From positions 26,680 to 90,679 of the forward strand of contig CALRNX020000013.1 of assembly GCA_943369665.1 (NCBI GenBank): a stretch of DNA of 64,000 nt. The letters are read 5' to 3'. Shown one piece after another: positions 55,214 through 64,000 of this stretch. A program made the translations under genes and the position numbers. Position 1 is the first letter of the stretch; every line of letters begins with the position of its first letter. The notes beneath the pieces were generated by a model. The model was not told the origin of the DNA, made no database searches, and saw only the letters and a program-made list of their open reading frames with translations. The DNA comes from UKL13-3 sp943369665. Lineage in GTDB: Bacteria; Bacteroidota; Bacteroidia; UKL13-3.

Positions 55214-58200
55214 TTACTCAAGTGTTAAGTCAAGACCCAATCCTCTTAATTCATGTACCAATACATTGAATGATTCAGGAATACCCGGCATTGGCAAGTT
55301 ATCACCTTTAACGATTGCTTCGTAGGTTTTAGCTCTACCAATGATATCATCCGACTTAATGGTAAGAATTTCCTGCAAGATATTGGCTGCACCAAATGCT
55401 TCGAGTGCCCAAACCTCCATCTCACCAAAACGCTGACCTCCAAATTGAGCTTTACCACCCAATGGTTGTTGCGTAATCAATGAATATGGTCCGATTGAAC
55501 GCGCGTGCATCTTATCATCAACCATGTGACCTAATTTAAGCATGTAAATTACACCCACAGTTGTTGGTTGGTGGAAACGCTCGCCTGATAAACCATCATA
55601 TAGGTAAGTTTTACCATACTCAGGAATACCTGCTTTGCGGCAATACTCCAACATTTGCTCTTCGGTTGCTCCGTCAAAAATTGGGGTAGCGAATTTCACG
55701 CCCAATTCTGTTGCAGCCCATCCCATTACAGTTTCGTAGATCTGACCCAAGTTCATACGTGAAGGTACACCCAATGGGTTCAACACGATATCAACCGGAG
55801 TTCCGTCTTCCTGGAACGGAAGATCTTCGGCACGAACGATACGGGCAACAATACCTTTGTTACCGTGACGACCCGCCATCTTATCTCCCACTTTCAATTT
55901 ACGTTTGTTTGCAATGTATACTTTAGCCAATTTCAAGATACCTGTTGGTAGCTCGTCACCTACTGTAATTGCAAATTCTTTACGTCTGTAATCTGCGATC
56001 TCCTGGTTCAAACGGTTTTTGTAGTTTGATAAAATTTGACGTACAGTTTCATTTTTATCAGCATCCGTTGTCCAGTTGTTTGCATTGATATGTGTGTAAT
56101 CAATTTCGTTCAAGTTTTTCATGGTAAATTTAGTTCCTTTACCAATCAACTCTTCGTTGTACACATTATACACACCTTGAGATGTTTTACCTGTAAGCAC
56201 TGAGAATAACTTCTCAACCAAAATGCCTTTAATTACTTTGATGTTCTTTTCGTTCTCATCTTGTAATTTGGCAATCTTAGCTTTATCGTCAACCTTAGCT
56301 GCTTTTTCTTTTTTGGTACGTGCAAATAATTTTTTCTCGATCACAACTCCTGATGATGATGGAGAAGCTTTTAATGAAGCATCTTTTACATCGCCCGCTT
56401 TGTCACCAAAGATCGCACGTAACAATTTTTCTTCCGGTGAAGGTTCTGTTTCTCCTTTTGGAGTGATCTTACCGATCAAGATATCACCTTCTCCAATTTC
56501 GCAACCTACACGGATCAATCCGTTTTCATCAAGGTTTTTAGTAGCGTCTTCGCTTACGTTAGGAATATCGTTGGTTAATTCCTCTTCACCACGTTTGGTG
56601 TCGCGAACTTCCAATTCGTATTCTGTTACGTGGATTGAAGTAAAGATATCTTCTTTAACTACTTTCTCCGAAATAACGATCGCATCCTCAAAGTTGTAAC
56701 CTTGCCAAGGCATGAACGCTACTTTTAAGTTACGTCCAATTGCAAGTTCACCACCTTGTGTAGCATAACCTTCACATAATACTTTTCCTTTTTCAACTTT
56801 ATCCCCTTTGCGAACAATTGGTTTTAAGTTAACGCAAGTATTTTGGTTGGTTCTGCGGAATTTAATCAACTTGTATGTTTTAGTATCGCTACCAAAACTT
56901 ACTAATTTATCGTGTTCATTTTGCTCATAACGAACAGTGATTTCATTGGCATCTACATATTCAACAACACCTTTTCCTTCAGCCACGATCAACGTGCGTG
57001 AATCACGAGCAACTTTTCCTTCCAAACCAGTACCTACAACAGGAGCTTCAGGGCGCAACAAAGGCACTGCCTGACGCTGCATGTTCGATCCCATCAACGC
57101 ACGATTCGCATCATTGTGTTCCAAGAACGGAATAAGTGAAGCTGCAATCGATACAATTTGGTTTGGAGCGATATCCATGAATTCGATTTTCTCGCCTTCT
57201 ACCATCGGGAAGTCACCTTCGTAACGTGCTTTTACTTTCTCTTCCGAAAATTTACCATCTTTTTCATCGTAGGGTGAATCGCATTGTGCAATTACTTTTC
57301 CTTCTTCGTCTTCAGCACTTAGATAAACTACCGGTTTATCAATACGAACTTTACCTTCATCTACTTTCAGGTAAGGAGTTTCGATGAAACCCATTCCATT
57401 GATCTTAGCATGAACGCAAAGTGATGAAATCAATCCAATGTTTGGTCCTTCCGGTGTTTCAATCGTACATAAACGTCCGTAATGGGTATAATGTACGTCA
57501 CGCACCTCAAAACCTGCACGATCACGACTCAAACCACCCGGACCAAGGGCAGATAACCTACGTTTGTGGGTAATCTCGGCCAATGGATTGGTTTGATCCA
57601 TAAATTGTGAAAGTTGGTTGGTACCAAAAAACGAGTTGATTACTGATGATAATGTTTTAGCATTGATCAGATCAGTTGGCGTAAATACCTCGTTATCGCG
57701 AATATTCATACGCTCACGAATGGTACGTGCCATACGAGCCAAACCTACACCAAACTGCGAGTACAATTGTTCACCAACCGTACGCACACGTCTGTTACTT
57801 AAGTGGTCAATATCATCCACATCAGCACGTGAGTTTGATAACTCGATCAAATATTTAATGATCGCAACGATATCATCTTTGGTTAATACGCGTACTTCTG
57901 ATGAAGTAGTGCGGTTCAACTTACGGTTGATACGGTAACGACCTACTTCTCCCAAATCATAACGTTTGTCGGAGAAGAATAATTTATCAATAACGCCACG
58001 CGCAGTTTCTTCATCAGGTGGATCTGCATTACGCAACTGACGGTAAATATGCTCGTGAGCCTCTTTACCAGAGTTAGATGTATCCTTTTGAAGCGTATTT
58101 AAAATGATCGCAAAATCATTGTGGCTCGATTCGTTTTTATGAAGAATGATGGTTTTCACATCAGCATCAGTGATCAGATCAATATGCTCATCTTCCAAAA

Positions 58201-59017
58201 CGGTATCTCGCTCAATGATTACCTCATTACGCTCAATCGACACTACCTCTCCGGTGTCTTCGTCTACGAAATCTTCAACCCAGGTTTTCAATACCCTTGC
58301 TGCCAGTTTGCGGCCAACAACCTTTTTCAAACCGCTTTTGCTCACCTTTACTTCTTCAGCAAGGTCAAATAAGTTCAAAATGTCTTTGTCGGATTCGAAA
58401 CCAATGGCGCGTAACAATGTTGTTACCGGGAATTTTTTCTTACGATCAATATAAGCATACATCACGTTGTTCACGTCTGTTGCAAACTCGATCCATGATC
58501 CTTTAAACGGAATAACCCTTGCAGAGTAAAGCTTGGTTCCATTGGTATGGTAGCTTTGTCCGAAGAATACTCCCGGTGAACGGTGCAATTGGGAAACAAT
58601 TACACGCTCAGCACCGTTGATCACAAACGTACCGCTTGGTGTCATATAAGGGATGGTTCCCAAATACACATCTTGAACGATGGTTTGAAAATCCTCGTGC
58701 TCAGGATCATTACAAGAAAGTTTTAGCTTAGCTTTTAATGGAACATTGTACGTTAAACCACGCTCAATACACTCATCAATTGAGTAACGGGGTGGATCAA
58801 CGAAATAGTCCAAAAATTCTAAAGTAAAAATACTTCTTGTGTCGGAAATTGGGAAGTTTTCCTGAAATACTTTGTAAAGTCCCTCATCAAGGCGACTTTC
58901 AGATGTTGTATCTAATTGAAAAAACTCCTTAAAGGATTCAATTTGAACATCTAAGAAATCAGGATAATCAATTACTTGTTTTACAGAAGCGAAACTAATT
59001 CTATCTTCTGAATGCAT
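55214..59017 (-). CDS. rpoB: RNA polymerase beta subunit
   Basis: The protein has 1267 residues from ATG 59017. The frame is open to 59098, but the added residues are leader, and a TTG at 59032 (LANKKM) is a weaker option. It starts ISFASVKQVIDYPDFLDVQIESFKEFF, as in Bacteroidota RpoB. It includes the rifampicin-pocket FFGTNQLSQFMDQTNPLAEITHKRRLSALGPGG and the C-terminal HELRGLGLDLTLE. No resistance substitution is obvious: Gln, Asp, His and Ser are in place. A hairpin attenuator separates it from rplL. Confidence 0.98.
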   Translation of the reverse strand: MHSEDRISFASVKQVIDYPDFLDVQIESFKEFFQLDTTSESRLDEGLYKVFQENFPISDTRSIFTLEFLDYFVDPPRYSIDECIERGLTYNVPLKAKLKLSCNDPEHEDFQTIVQDVYLGTIPYMTPSGTFVINGAERVIVSQLHRSPGVFFGQSYHTNGTKLYSARVIPFKGSWIEFATDVNNVMYAYIDRKKKFPVTTLLRAIGFESDKDILNLFDLAEEVKVSKSGLKKVVGRKLAARVLKTWVEDFVDEDTGEVVSIERNEVIIERDTVLEDEHIDLITDADVKTIILHKNESSHNDFAIILNTLQKDTSNSGKEAHEHIYRQLRNADPPDEETARGVIDKLFFSDKRYDLGEVGRYRINRKLNRTTSSEVRVLTKDDIVAIIKYLIELSNSRADVDDIDHLSNRRVRTVGEQLYSQFGVGLARMARTIRERMNIRDNEVFTPTDLINAKTLSSVINSFFGTNQLSQFMDQTNPLAEITHKRRLSALGPGGLSRDRAGFEVRDVHYTHYGRLCTIETPEGPNIGLISSLCVHAKINGMGFIETPYLKVDEGKVRIDKPVVYLSAEDEEGKVIAQCDSPYDEKDGKFSEEKVKARYEGDFPMVEGEKIEFMDIAPNQIVSIAASLIPFLEHNDANRALMGSNMQRQAVPLLRPEAPVVGTGLEGKVARDSRTLIVAEGKGVVEYVDANEITVRYEQNEHDKLVSFGSDTKTYKLIKFRRTNQNTCVNLKPIVRKGDKVEKGKVLCEGYATQGGELAIGRNLKVAFMPWQGYNFEDAIVISEKVVKEDIFTSIHVTEYELEVRDTKRGEEELTNDIPNVSEDATKNLDENGLIRVGCEIGEGDILIGKITPKGETEPSPEEKLLRAIFGDKAGDVKDASLKASPSSSGVVIEKKLFARTKKEKAAKVDDKAKIAKLQDENEKNIKVIKGILVEKLFSVLTGKTSQGVYNVYNEELIGKGTKFTMKNLNEIDYTHINANNWTTDADKNETVRQILSNYKNRLNQEIADYRRKEFAITVGDELPTGILKLAKVYIANKRKLKVGDKMAGRHGNKGIVARIVRAEDLPFQEDGTPVDIVLNPLGVPSRMNLGQIYETVMGWAATELGVKFATPIFDGATEEQMLEYCRKAGIPEYGKTYLYDGLSGERFHQPTTVGVIYMLKLGHMVDDKMHARSIGPYSLITQQPLGGKAQFGGQRFGEMEVWALEAFGAANILQEILTIKSDDIIGRAKTYEAIVKGDNLPMPGIPESFNVLVHELRGLGLDLTLE

Positions 59018-59084
59018 TTTTTTATTAGCCAAGGTAAAATGGTTTTTTGTTATGAATCGATTATCAATCCGTATAAATAGAAAA

Positions 59085-59111
59085 TTGACCCACGGCAAAA
59101 GCCGGGGTCAA
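59085..59111 (-). terminator. Predicted attenuator between rplL and rpoB
   Basis: On the minus strand TTGACCCCGGC pairs with GCCGTGGGTCAA (one bulged base, TTTT loop), followed by TTTTC. A leaky terminator at this place is known in other bacteria, where it lowers rpoBC expression relative to L7/L12. Confidence 0.75.
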
Positions 59112-59136
59112 ATATGGTTTTAAGTACCCTTTCGGA

Positions 59137-59514
59137 TTACTTAACTTCAACCTCAGCACCAGCTTCTGTAAGCTTAGCTTTAAGGTCTTCAGCAGTAGCT
59201 TTGTCCACGCCTTCTTTAACTGGCTTTGGAGCTCCGTCAACAAGTTCTTTAGCTTCTTTCAAACCTAAACCTGTTAAGTCTTTAACAACTTTCACTACGT
59301 TTAATTTCGCAGCACCAGCGTTTTTCAAAATTACATCAAAAGATGTTTTTTCAGCAGCAGCTTCACCTGCACCAGCAGCAGCTGGAGCGGCAACTGCAAC
59401 TGCAGCAGCAGCTGGTTCAATACCGTATTCGTCTTTAAGGATTGTTGCTAATTCGTTTACTTCTTTTACTGACAAGTTAACTAACTGTTCAGCAAATGCT
59501 TTTAAATCTGCCAT
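59137..59514 (-). CDS. rplL: Ribosomal protein L7/L12
   Basis: The 125-residue protein has an N-terminal dimerisation helix region (MADLKAFAEQLVNLSVKEVNELA) and an Ala/Gly-rich hinge (about 35-55). The C-terminal domain FDVILKNAGAAKLNVVKVVKDLTGLGLKEAKELVDGAPK follows. It forms the ribosome stalk that recruits translation factors. It is 54 bp downstream of rplJ. Confidence 0.98.
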   Translation of the reverse strand: MADLKAFAEQLVNLSVKEVNELATILKDEYGIEPAAAAVAVAAPAAAGAGEAAAEKTSFDVILKNAGAAKLNVVKVVKDLTGLGLKEAKELVDGAPKPVKEGVDKATAEDLKAKLTEAGAEVEVK

Positions 59515-59568
59515 TGTTTTAAAATTTAAATTGTTATTGTTTTTGTTATGTTTAAAATTATTTGAAAA

Positions 59569-60090
59569 TTATTCCGGACGCTCAGATAGTGTTTTAACAA
59601 TACCTGCCAATTTACCACCGCTTGATTGTAAAGCTGAGATAACATTTTGAGCAGGAGATTGTAACAATCCGATGATTTCTCCGATAAGTTCATTTTTAGA
59701 CTTAAGATTAACCAAAGCCTCCAATTGATTATCACCGATAAATACGTCAGAATCGATATACGCTCCTTTTAATGCAGGAATAGTGTCTTTTTTTCTGAAT
59801 GCTTTAATGATTTTTGCCGGAGTTTTGCTATCCGTTGCAAACATCAAAGCTGTGTTTCCTTTTAATGTATCTACTAATTTACTGTAGTCTTTATCCGATT
59901 TCTCAAACGCTTTTTCGATCAAAGTGTTTTTAGCCACTTCCATTTCGATACCGTTTTTGAATAACTCACGTCTCAATGCACTTGTTTTTTCTGCATTTAA
60001 ACCAGCCACATCAGTTACGTAGATGAAATTATACTCATTAAACTTTTGAGTAAGCATTTCGATTATTTCGCCTTTTTGTTCTTTGTTCAT
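59569..60090 (-). CDS. rplJ: Ribosomal protein L10
   Basis: The 173-residue protein begins MNKEQKGEIIEMLTQKF, with the rRNA-binding domain NFIYVTDVAGLNAEKTSALRRELFKNGIEMEVAKNTL and a C-terminal helix that carries L7/L12 dimers. In other bacteria L10 with L12 represses its own mRNA. Confidence 0.97.
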   Translation of the reverse strand: MNKEQKGEIIEMLTQKFNEYNFIYVTDVAGLNAEKTSALRRELFKNGIEMEVAKNTLIEKAFEKSDKDYSKLVDTLKGNTALMFATDSKTPAKIIKAFRKKDTIPALKGAYIDSDVFIGDNQLEALVNLKSKNELIGEIIGLLQSPAQNVISALQSSGGKLAGIVKTLSERPE

Positions 60091-60101
60091 GATTCTGCTG
60101 A

Positions 60102-60800
60102 TTAAATGCCAGGAATTGATTTAGTATCTACAGTTACACCAGGACTCATGGTAGTTGAAAGACTAATACCTTTCAAGTATGTTCCTTTTGCTGAAGATGG
60201 TTTTAATTTTGCAATGGTTTGAACAAGTTCAATCGCATTCTCTGCAAGTTTTTCAGGAGCAAATGATGATTTACCGATTGATGTGTGAATTTGTCCTTCT
60301 TTATCAACTTTAAAATCAATTTTACCTGCTTTTACTTCTTTAACCGTTTTTCCGATCTCAGTTGTAACAGTTCCTGATTTAGGATTTGGCATTAAGTTAC
60401 GAGGACCTAATACTTTACCCAATTTACCCAATTTAGCCATTACGTTTGGTTGTGTAACGATAATATCGATATCAACCCAACCTTGCTCAATTTTTTGGAT
60501 ATATTCATCTAAACCTACGTGGTCTGCTCCGGCTGCTTTTGCTTCAGCTTCCTTATCAGGAGTTACTAAAGCCAACACGCGAACATCTTTACCTGTTCCG
60601 TGTGGAAGAGATACAACACCTCTTACCATTTGGTTAGCTTTCTTAGGGTCAACACCCAAACGAATATCTATGTCAACAGATGAATCAAACTTTGTGTATG
60701 AAATCTCTTTCATAAGTTTGGTTGCATCGTTCAAAGTATACTGTTTGTTTGAATCAACCTTAGCTAACGCTGCTTTTCTTTTTTTACTAATCTTAGCCAT
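60102..60800 (-). CDS. rplA: Ribosomal protein L1
   Basis: The 232-residue protein starts MAKISKKRKAALAKVD; the TTG six bases upstream is not preferred. It has the two L1 domains, with VSLPHGTGKDVRVLAL, GPRNLMPNPKSGTV and the C-terminal GTYLKGISLSTTMSPG. It binds 23S rRNA at the L1 stalk and commonly autoregulates the L11 operon. Confidence 0.97.
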   Translation of the reverse strand: MAKISKKRKAALAKVDSNKQYTLNDATKLMKEISYTKFDSSVDIDIRLGVDPKKANQMVRGVVSLPHGTGKDVRVLALVTPDKEAEAKAAGADHVGLDEYIQKIEQGWVDIDIIVTQPNVMAKLGKLGKVLGPRNLMPNPKSGTVTTEIGKTVKEVKAGKIDFKVDKEGQIHTSIGKSSFAPEKLAENAIELVQTIAKLKPSSAKGTYLKGISLSTTMSPGVTVDTKSIPGI

Positions 60801-60815
60801 GTTCAATTCTTATTA

Positions 60816-61262
60816 TTATTTTACTTCAAAAGGTGCATCACCCGTAACTGTGATACCCATACTTCTTGCCGATCCTGCAACCATTTTCATAGCTGATTCA
60901 ACTTTCCAGCAGTTCATATCTTGCATTTTATCAGTAGCAATGGCTTTCACCTGATCCCAGGTTACTGAACCAACTTTTTTACGGTTAGACTCAGCAGAAC
61001 CTTTTGCTGCTTTAGATGCCTCCATTAATTGCGATGCAACCGGTGGAGTTTTGATAACGAAGTCGAAAGACTTGTCGCTGTAAACTGAAATAACAACAGG
61101 TAAAACTTTACCCCCTTTATCTTGAGTTCTTGCATTAAATTGTTTGCAAAACTCCATGATGTTAACACCCTTAGAACCGAGTGCCGGACCAATTGGAGGT
61201 GCAGGATTTGCTGCTCCACCCTTGATTTGTAATTTGATAAAACCTGATAATTCTTTAGCCAT
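60816..61262 (-). CDS. rplK: Ribosomal protein L11
   Basis: The 148-residue protein starts MAKELSGFIKLQIKGGAANPAPPIGPALGSKGVNIMEFC; a TTG start 9 bp upstream is rejected. It has the C-terminal RNA-binding domain with the conserved VAGSARSMGITV. It forms the GTPase-associated centre with 23S rRNA and L10/L12. Confidence 0.97.
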   Translation of the reverse strand: MAKELSGFIKLQIKGGAANPAPPIGPALGSKGVNIMEFCKQFNARTQDKGGKVLPVVISVYSDKSFDFVIKTPPVASQLMEASKAAKGSAESNRKKVGSVTWDQVKAIATDKMQDMNCWKVESAMKMVAGSARSMGITVTGDAPFEVK

Positions 61263-61313
61263 ATGCTTCAATATTTGAGCAGGTTACCCTACCCTTTGAT
61301 TAATTATTATTTT

Positions 61314-61865
61314 TTAACTTTCCTTTTCTACTTGTACAAAGTTTAGCTCTAGCGGTGTAACACGTCCGAAGATCTTAACCATGACTTTCAATTTCTTTCT
61401 ATCGTCCATAATTTCTTCAATCGTTCCACTGAAACCACTGAAAGGACCATCATTTACTTTTACTGTTTCACCTACTAAGAATGGCTCCGACATTGTTTCG
61501 CCTGCATCAGCGATCTCGTCAAAGGTTCCGAGTATTCTGTTTACTTCCGACACGCGCAATGGAGTTGGTGTTTTACCACCCAAGAATCCTACTACGCCAT
61601 TAATGGTTTCAATCGTATGCGCCACTTCACCTACCAATTCGGCCTGAATCATCATATAACCCGGGAAATAACTTTTTTCCTTTGATGATTTTTTACCGTT
61701 TTTGATTTGAAACACTTTCTCGGTTGGAATCAAAATTTGAGGCACATGTACCAACAGACCCAAGCGTTCAAGCTCGTGTTCCATTTGCGCTTTTACCTTC
61801 TTTTCCTGTCCGGTAATTGCTCTTACTACATACCATTTATACTGTTCCTGAGTCATCGAATCCAT
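61314..61865 (-). CDS. nusG: Transcription elongation/antitermination factor NusG
   Basis: The 183-residue protein has the NGN domain (about 8-125, WYVVRAITGQEKKVKAQME and YFPGYMMIQA) and a C-terminal KOW domain (FLVGETVKVNDGPFSGFSGTIEEI). It binds RNA polymerase and couples it to Rho or the ribosome. It follows secE by 14 bp. Confidence 0.97.
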   Translation of the reverse strand: MDSMTQEQYKWYVVRAITGQEKKVKAQMEHELERLGLLVHVPQILIPTEKVFQIKNGKKSSKEKSYFPGYMMIQAELVGEVAHTIETINGVVGFLGGKTPTPLRVSEVNRILGTFDEIADAGETMSEPFLVGETVKVNDGPFSGFSGTIEEIMDDRKKLKVMVKIFGRVTPLELNFVQVEKES

Positions 61866-61879
61866 TATTTAGAGTATAA

Positions 61880-62077
61880 TTAACCTTGAAAAATTTGATA
61901 AAAAAATCCAAGTGTGCCACTACTGAATATATCGATAATGTAAATTATCAATGCGATCAATAATGATGCTACCATAACGATAATGGTGCTTTCTTGAAGG
62001 TCTTCCCATGTAGGCCAAGACACTTTGTTCACCAATTCGTCTGTAGATAGTTTTAAGTATTCTCTTAATTTGTTCAT
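61880..62077 (-). CDS. secE: Preprotein translocase subunit SecE
   Basis: The 65-residue short SecE has an amphipathic helix (KLSTDELVNKVSWPTWEDLQEST) and one membrane helix (IIVMVASLLIALIIYIIDIF). A longer open frame runs back through tRNA-Trp; the ATG at 62077 is the true start. It stabilises SecY in the translocon. Confidence 0.95.
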   Translation of the reverse strand: MNKLREYLKLSTDELVNKVSWPTWEDLQESTIIVMVASLLIALIIYIIDIFSSGTLGFFYQIFQG

Positions 62078-62094
62078 GTTTAATTTAACATTTG

Positions 62095-62165
62095 CACGGG
62101 TGCCTGGATTCGAACCAAGATCAGCTGTTTTGGAGACAGATATGCTACCATTGCACCACACCCGT
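62095..62165 (-). tRNA. tRNA-Trp (CCA)
   Basis: The 71-base cloverleaf has acceptor ACGGGTG/CACCCGT, anticodon loop CTCCAAA with anticodon CCA, T-arm TTGG-TTCGAAT-CCAG, and discriminator G. CCA is not encoded. It sits between tuf and secE, as in many bacteria, 17 bp before secE, and must be cut from a shared transcript. Confidence 0.96.
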
Positions 62166-62177
62166 ATTAGAAACCAA

Positions 62178-62203
62178 ATATTGGTAGGTTACCCAACCAA
62201 TAT
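62178..62203 (-). other. Hairpin between tuf and tRNA-Trp
   Basis: ATATTGGT pairs with ACCAATAT around a 10-base loop with internal GG/CC. There is no T run, so it is more likely a processing or stability element than a terminator. Confidence 0.55.
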
Positions 62204-62221
62204 CCGGTATCTAAACTTGAA

Positions 62222-63409
62222 TTAGTCTAAAATTTCAGTTACCTGTCCGGCACCGATTGTACGGCCACCTTCACGGATAGCGAAACGTAAGTTCTTTTCC
62301 ATCGCAATTGGAGCGATCAATTGAACAGTTACAGTTACGTTATCACCAGGCATGATCATTTCAACACCTTCCGCTAAGTGCATCTCTCCTGTAACGTCAG
62401 TGGTACGGAAGTAGAATTGCGGACGGTATTTGTTGAAGAATGGAGTGTGACGTCCACCTTCGTCTTTTGATAATACGTAAACCTCAGCTTTGAATTTAGT
62501 GTGCGGAGTTACTGAACCTGGTTTGCAAATAACCATACCTCTACGGATAGCATCTTTATCAATACCACGTAACAATAAACCTACGTTATCACCAGCTTCA
62601 CCTCTGTCAAGGATCTTACGGAACATCTCAACACCAGTAACGGTTGAAGTCAATTTCTCAGCACCTAAACCGATAATTTCAACTGGATCGTTAGAGTTGA
62701 TAACACCACGCTCGATACGACCTGTAGCAACAGTTCCACGACCAGTGATCGAGAACACATCTTCTACCGGCATCAAGAAAGGCAATTCAGTAGCACGAGG
62801 AGGAACCGGGATGTAGTTATCTACAGCTTCCATCAATTCCAAAATCTTACCTACCCATTTAGCATCTCCATTCAAACCACCCAAAGCAGAACCACGGATA
62901 ATTGGAATTTCGTCACCAGGGAATTCGTATTTGTTTAACAAATCGCGGATTTCCATCTCAACGATTTCTAATAATTCTTCGTCATCAACCATATCCACTT
63001 TGTTCATGAATACAACAACACGAGGAACTCCTACCTGGCGAGCCAAAAGGATATGCTCACGAGTTTGTGGCATTGGTCCATCTGTAGAAGCTACTACAAG
63101 GATAGCACCGTCCATTTGAGCAGCACCTGTAACCATGTTTTTCACGTAATCCGCGTGACCTGGACAGTCAACGTGAGCATAGTGACGGTTAGCAGTTGAA
63201 TACTCAACGTGAGCTGTGTTGATCGTGATACCACGCTCTTTTTCTTCAGGAGCTGAATCGATTGAATCAAAAGAACGAGCTTCTGATAAACCTGCATCAG
63301 ACAATACTTTAGTAATTGCAGCAGTCAAGGTAGTTTTACCGTGATCTACGTGACCGATAGTACCAATGTTTACGTGTGGTTTACTGCGGTCAAATTTCTC
63401 TTTAGCCAT
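62222..63409 (-). CDS. tuf: Elongation factor Tu
   Basis: The 395-residue GTPase starts MAKEKFDRSKPHVNIGTIGHVDHGKTTL, with the P-loop GHVDHGKT, switch residues RGITIN, DCPGHADY, NKVD and the SAL-type loop. Domains 2 and 3 are complete (GRIERGVI, and the C-terminal RFAIREGGRTIGAGQVTEI). It delivers aminoacyl-tRNA to the ribosome. It is downstream of tRNA-Gly and tRNA-Thr, matching the conserved tRNA-tufB arrangement known from E. coli. Confidence 0.98.
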   Translation of the reverse strand: MAKEKFDRSKPHVNIGTIGHVDHGKTTLTAAITKVLSDAGLSEARSFDSIDSAPEEKERGITINTAHVEYSTANRHYAHVDCPGHADYVKNMVTGAAQMDGAILVVASTDGPMPQTREHILLARQVGVPRVVVFMNKVDMVDDEELLEIVEMEIRDLLNKYEFPGDEIPIIRGSALGGLNGDAKWVGKILELMEAVDNYIPVPPRATELPFLMPVEDVFSITGRGTVATGRIERGVINSNDPVEIIGLGAEKLTSTVTGVEMFRKILDRGEAGDNVGLLLRGIDKDAIRRGMVICKPGSVTPHTKFKAEVYVLSKDEGGRHTPFFNKYRPQFYFRTTDVTGEMHLAEGVEMIMPGDNVTVTVQLIAPIAMEKNLRFAIREGGRTIGAGQVTEILD

Positions 63410-63607
63410 AGTTTTAAAAGTTAAATTTATTTGTTATTAATTTGGTTTCTGTTTGTTGTTGCTACCTGGTTTACCCAAAACAACCTTAGCTTTTTCACCA
63501 TCCCCTTTATGCACTTATAGTCCACCCTTTGGCAGACTATCTCTTTCACTCTTTACTTTTTAATAAATCCGTTCTCCACAAATTCCCCTCCACTTTCTTT
63601 TAGAGCT

Positions 63608-63685
63608 TTAGCAGTCCCGAAACCTCGGGATGAACTACCGACCTCTTTTGCAGTCCCGAAACTTCGGGATGAACTGCCGACCTCT
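63608..63685 (-). repeat. Two 39-bp tandem partial tRNA-Thr copies with loop-inserted hairpins
   Basis: Units at 63647-63685 and 63608-63646 each copy the variable/T-arm part of the adjacent tRNA-Thr (AGAGGTCGGCAGTTCA ... CTGC). Three T-loop bases (ATC) are replaced by TCCCGAAGTTTCGGGA or a one-base variant. The units differ at three positions. They lie 7 bp downstream of the tRNA, in the tRNA-Thr to tuf spacer. Confidence 0.96.
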
Positions 63686-63692
63686 CTTTTAG

Positions 63693-63764
<72 letters not shown>

Positions 63765-63851
63765 TTTTTATTCCGTGCTCAAAAAAACTTGAGCCAAAAA
63801 CAGCAACGAAAGTTGAACACCTTTTGAGGTATCCAACTTTCTACTCTTGTG

Positions 63852-63924
63852 AGCGAGAGACGAGGCTCGAACCCGCGACCTACAGCTTGGAAGGCTGTCG
63901 CTCTACCAACTGAGCTACTCTCGC
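63852..63924 (-). tRNA. tRNA-Gly (TCC)
   Basis: The 73-base cloverleaf has acceptor GCGAGAG/CTCTCGC, anticodon arm ACAGC-CTTCCAA-GCTGT with anticodon TCC, T-loop TTCGAGC and discriminator T. It lies upstream of tRNA-Thr on the same strand; a tRNA-Tyr may follow beyond the window. Confidence 0.96.
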
Positions 63925-64000
63925 AATTATTAATTGGTATTTATGATTGTTCCAGCTTTCGCTGAAATTGAAATTCACCGAGGTTATTTGGTGGGGAGAG

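Noticed and set aside
61880..62161. 93-residue version of SecE
   Set aside because: The extension is translated tRNA-Trp sequence; the normal SecE start is the ATG at 62077.
63510..63540. Hairpin in the tRNA-Thr/tuf spacer as a terminator
   Set aside because: The stem is short with no T run, and tuf is expected to be co-transcribed from upstream.
63608..63685. Phage attachment-site duplications at tRNA-Thr
   Set aside because: The copies are only 39 bp apart, contain an internal hairpin, and no integrase or island lies between or beside them.

Overview
The window is chromosomal DNA from a member of the Bacteroidota. The evidence is four secreted proteins that end in type IX secretion (T9SS) type A sorting domains, two S46 dipeptidyl-peptidases, Bacteroidota-type RpoB/RpoC, DUF3467, DUF4920 and DUF6580 families, four-helix-bundle (S23-like) genes, LytTR/LytS signalling and a TAnnTTTG-type -7 promoter box. 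The species cannot be named from the sequence. Base composition and gene style are uniform, and there is no prophage, integrase or intact insertion sequence.

Layout. 1-7.7 kb: a partial M16 peptidase, a DUF6580 membrane protein, an M43 metalloprotease with a T9SS tail, a YfcE-like phosphoesterase, a rhomboid protease and a small outer-membrane-type protein. 7.9-13.4 kb: a serine-biosynthesis run (serC, four-helix-bundle gene, serA, DUF1015) followed by two small proteins and mazG. 13.4-24.1 kb: a secreted PHP-type hydrolase, a beta-CASP metallo-beta-lactamase protein, a YhhQ-type transporter, a secreted HEYTH metallopeptidase, then yigZ-eamA-ribD read leftwards, an ABC exporter and ybaB. 24.1-34.0 kb: two S46 peptidases with different predicted P1 specificity, a T9SS cargo protein, two lipoproteins, a flippase and a Tat-exported superoxide dismutase. 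34.0-41.5 kb: tRNA-His with an unusual upstream array, DUF1801, a chromate-type transporter, ftsB/divIC, eno, a broken four-helix-bundle gene, carA and small proteins. 41.5-50.7 kb: gene remnants, then an RND efflux operon (permease, adaptor, TolC) beside its LytS/LytTR pair. 50.8-64 kb: the classic block tRNA-Gly, tRNA-Thr, tuf, tRNA-Trp, secE, nusG, rplK, rplA, rplJ, rplL, rpoB, rpoC, all on the minus strand.

How the genes work together. Secreted and envelope peptidases (M16, M43, M36/M4-like, two S46) suggest a life based partly on protein breakdown to dipeptides. The LytS/LytTR pair and the efflux operon carry the same 21-bp-spaced direct repeat upstream, which points to one regulon.

The most unusual structures are not genes. 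First, tRNA-His and tRNA-Thr each sit next to a short tandem array of partial copies of one of their own arms. In every copy the arm loop carries a hairpin of the form TCCCGA-N4-TCGGGA in place of three bases. An 18-bp perfect palindrome of the same family lies inside the efflux operon. Second, two four-helix-bundle genes each lie between two co-directional housekeeping genes (serC/serA and carA/eno) and are flanked by imperfect inverted repeats built from 8-9 bp units. This resembles the stem-flanked intervening sequences of 23S rRNA, but here they sit between protein genes.
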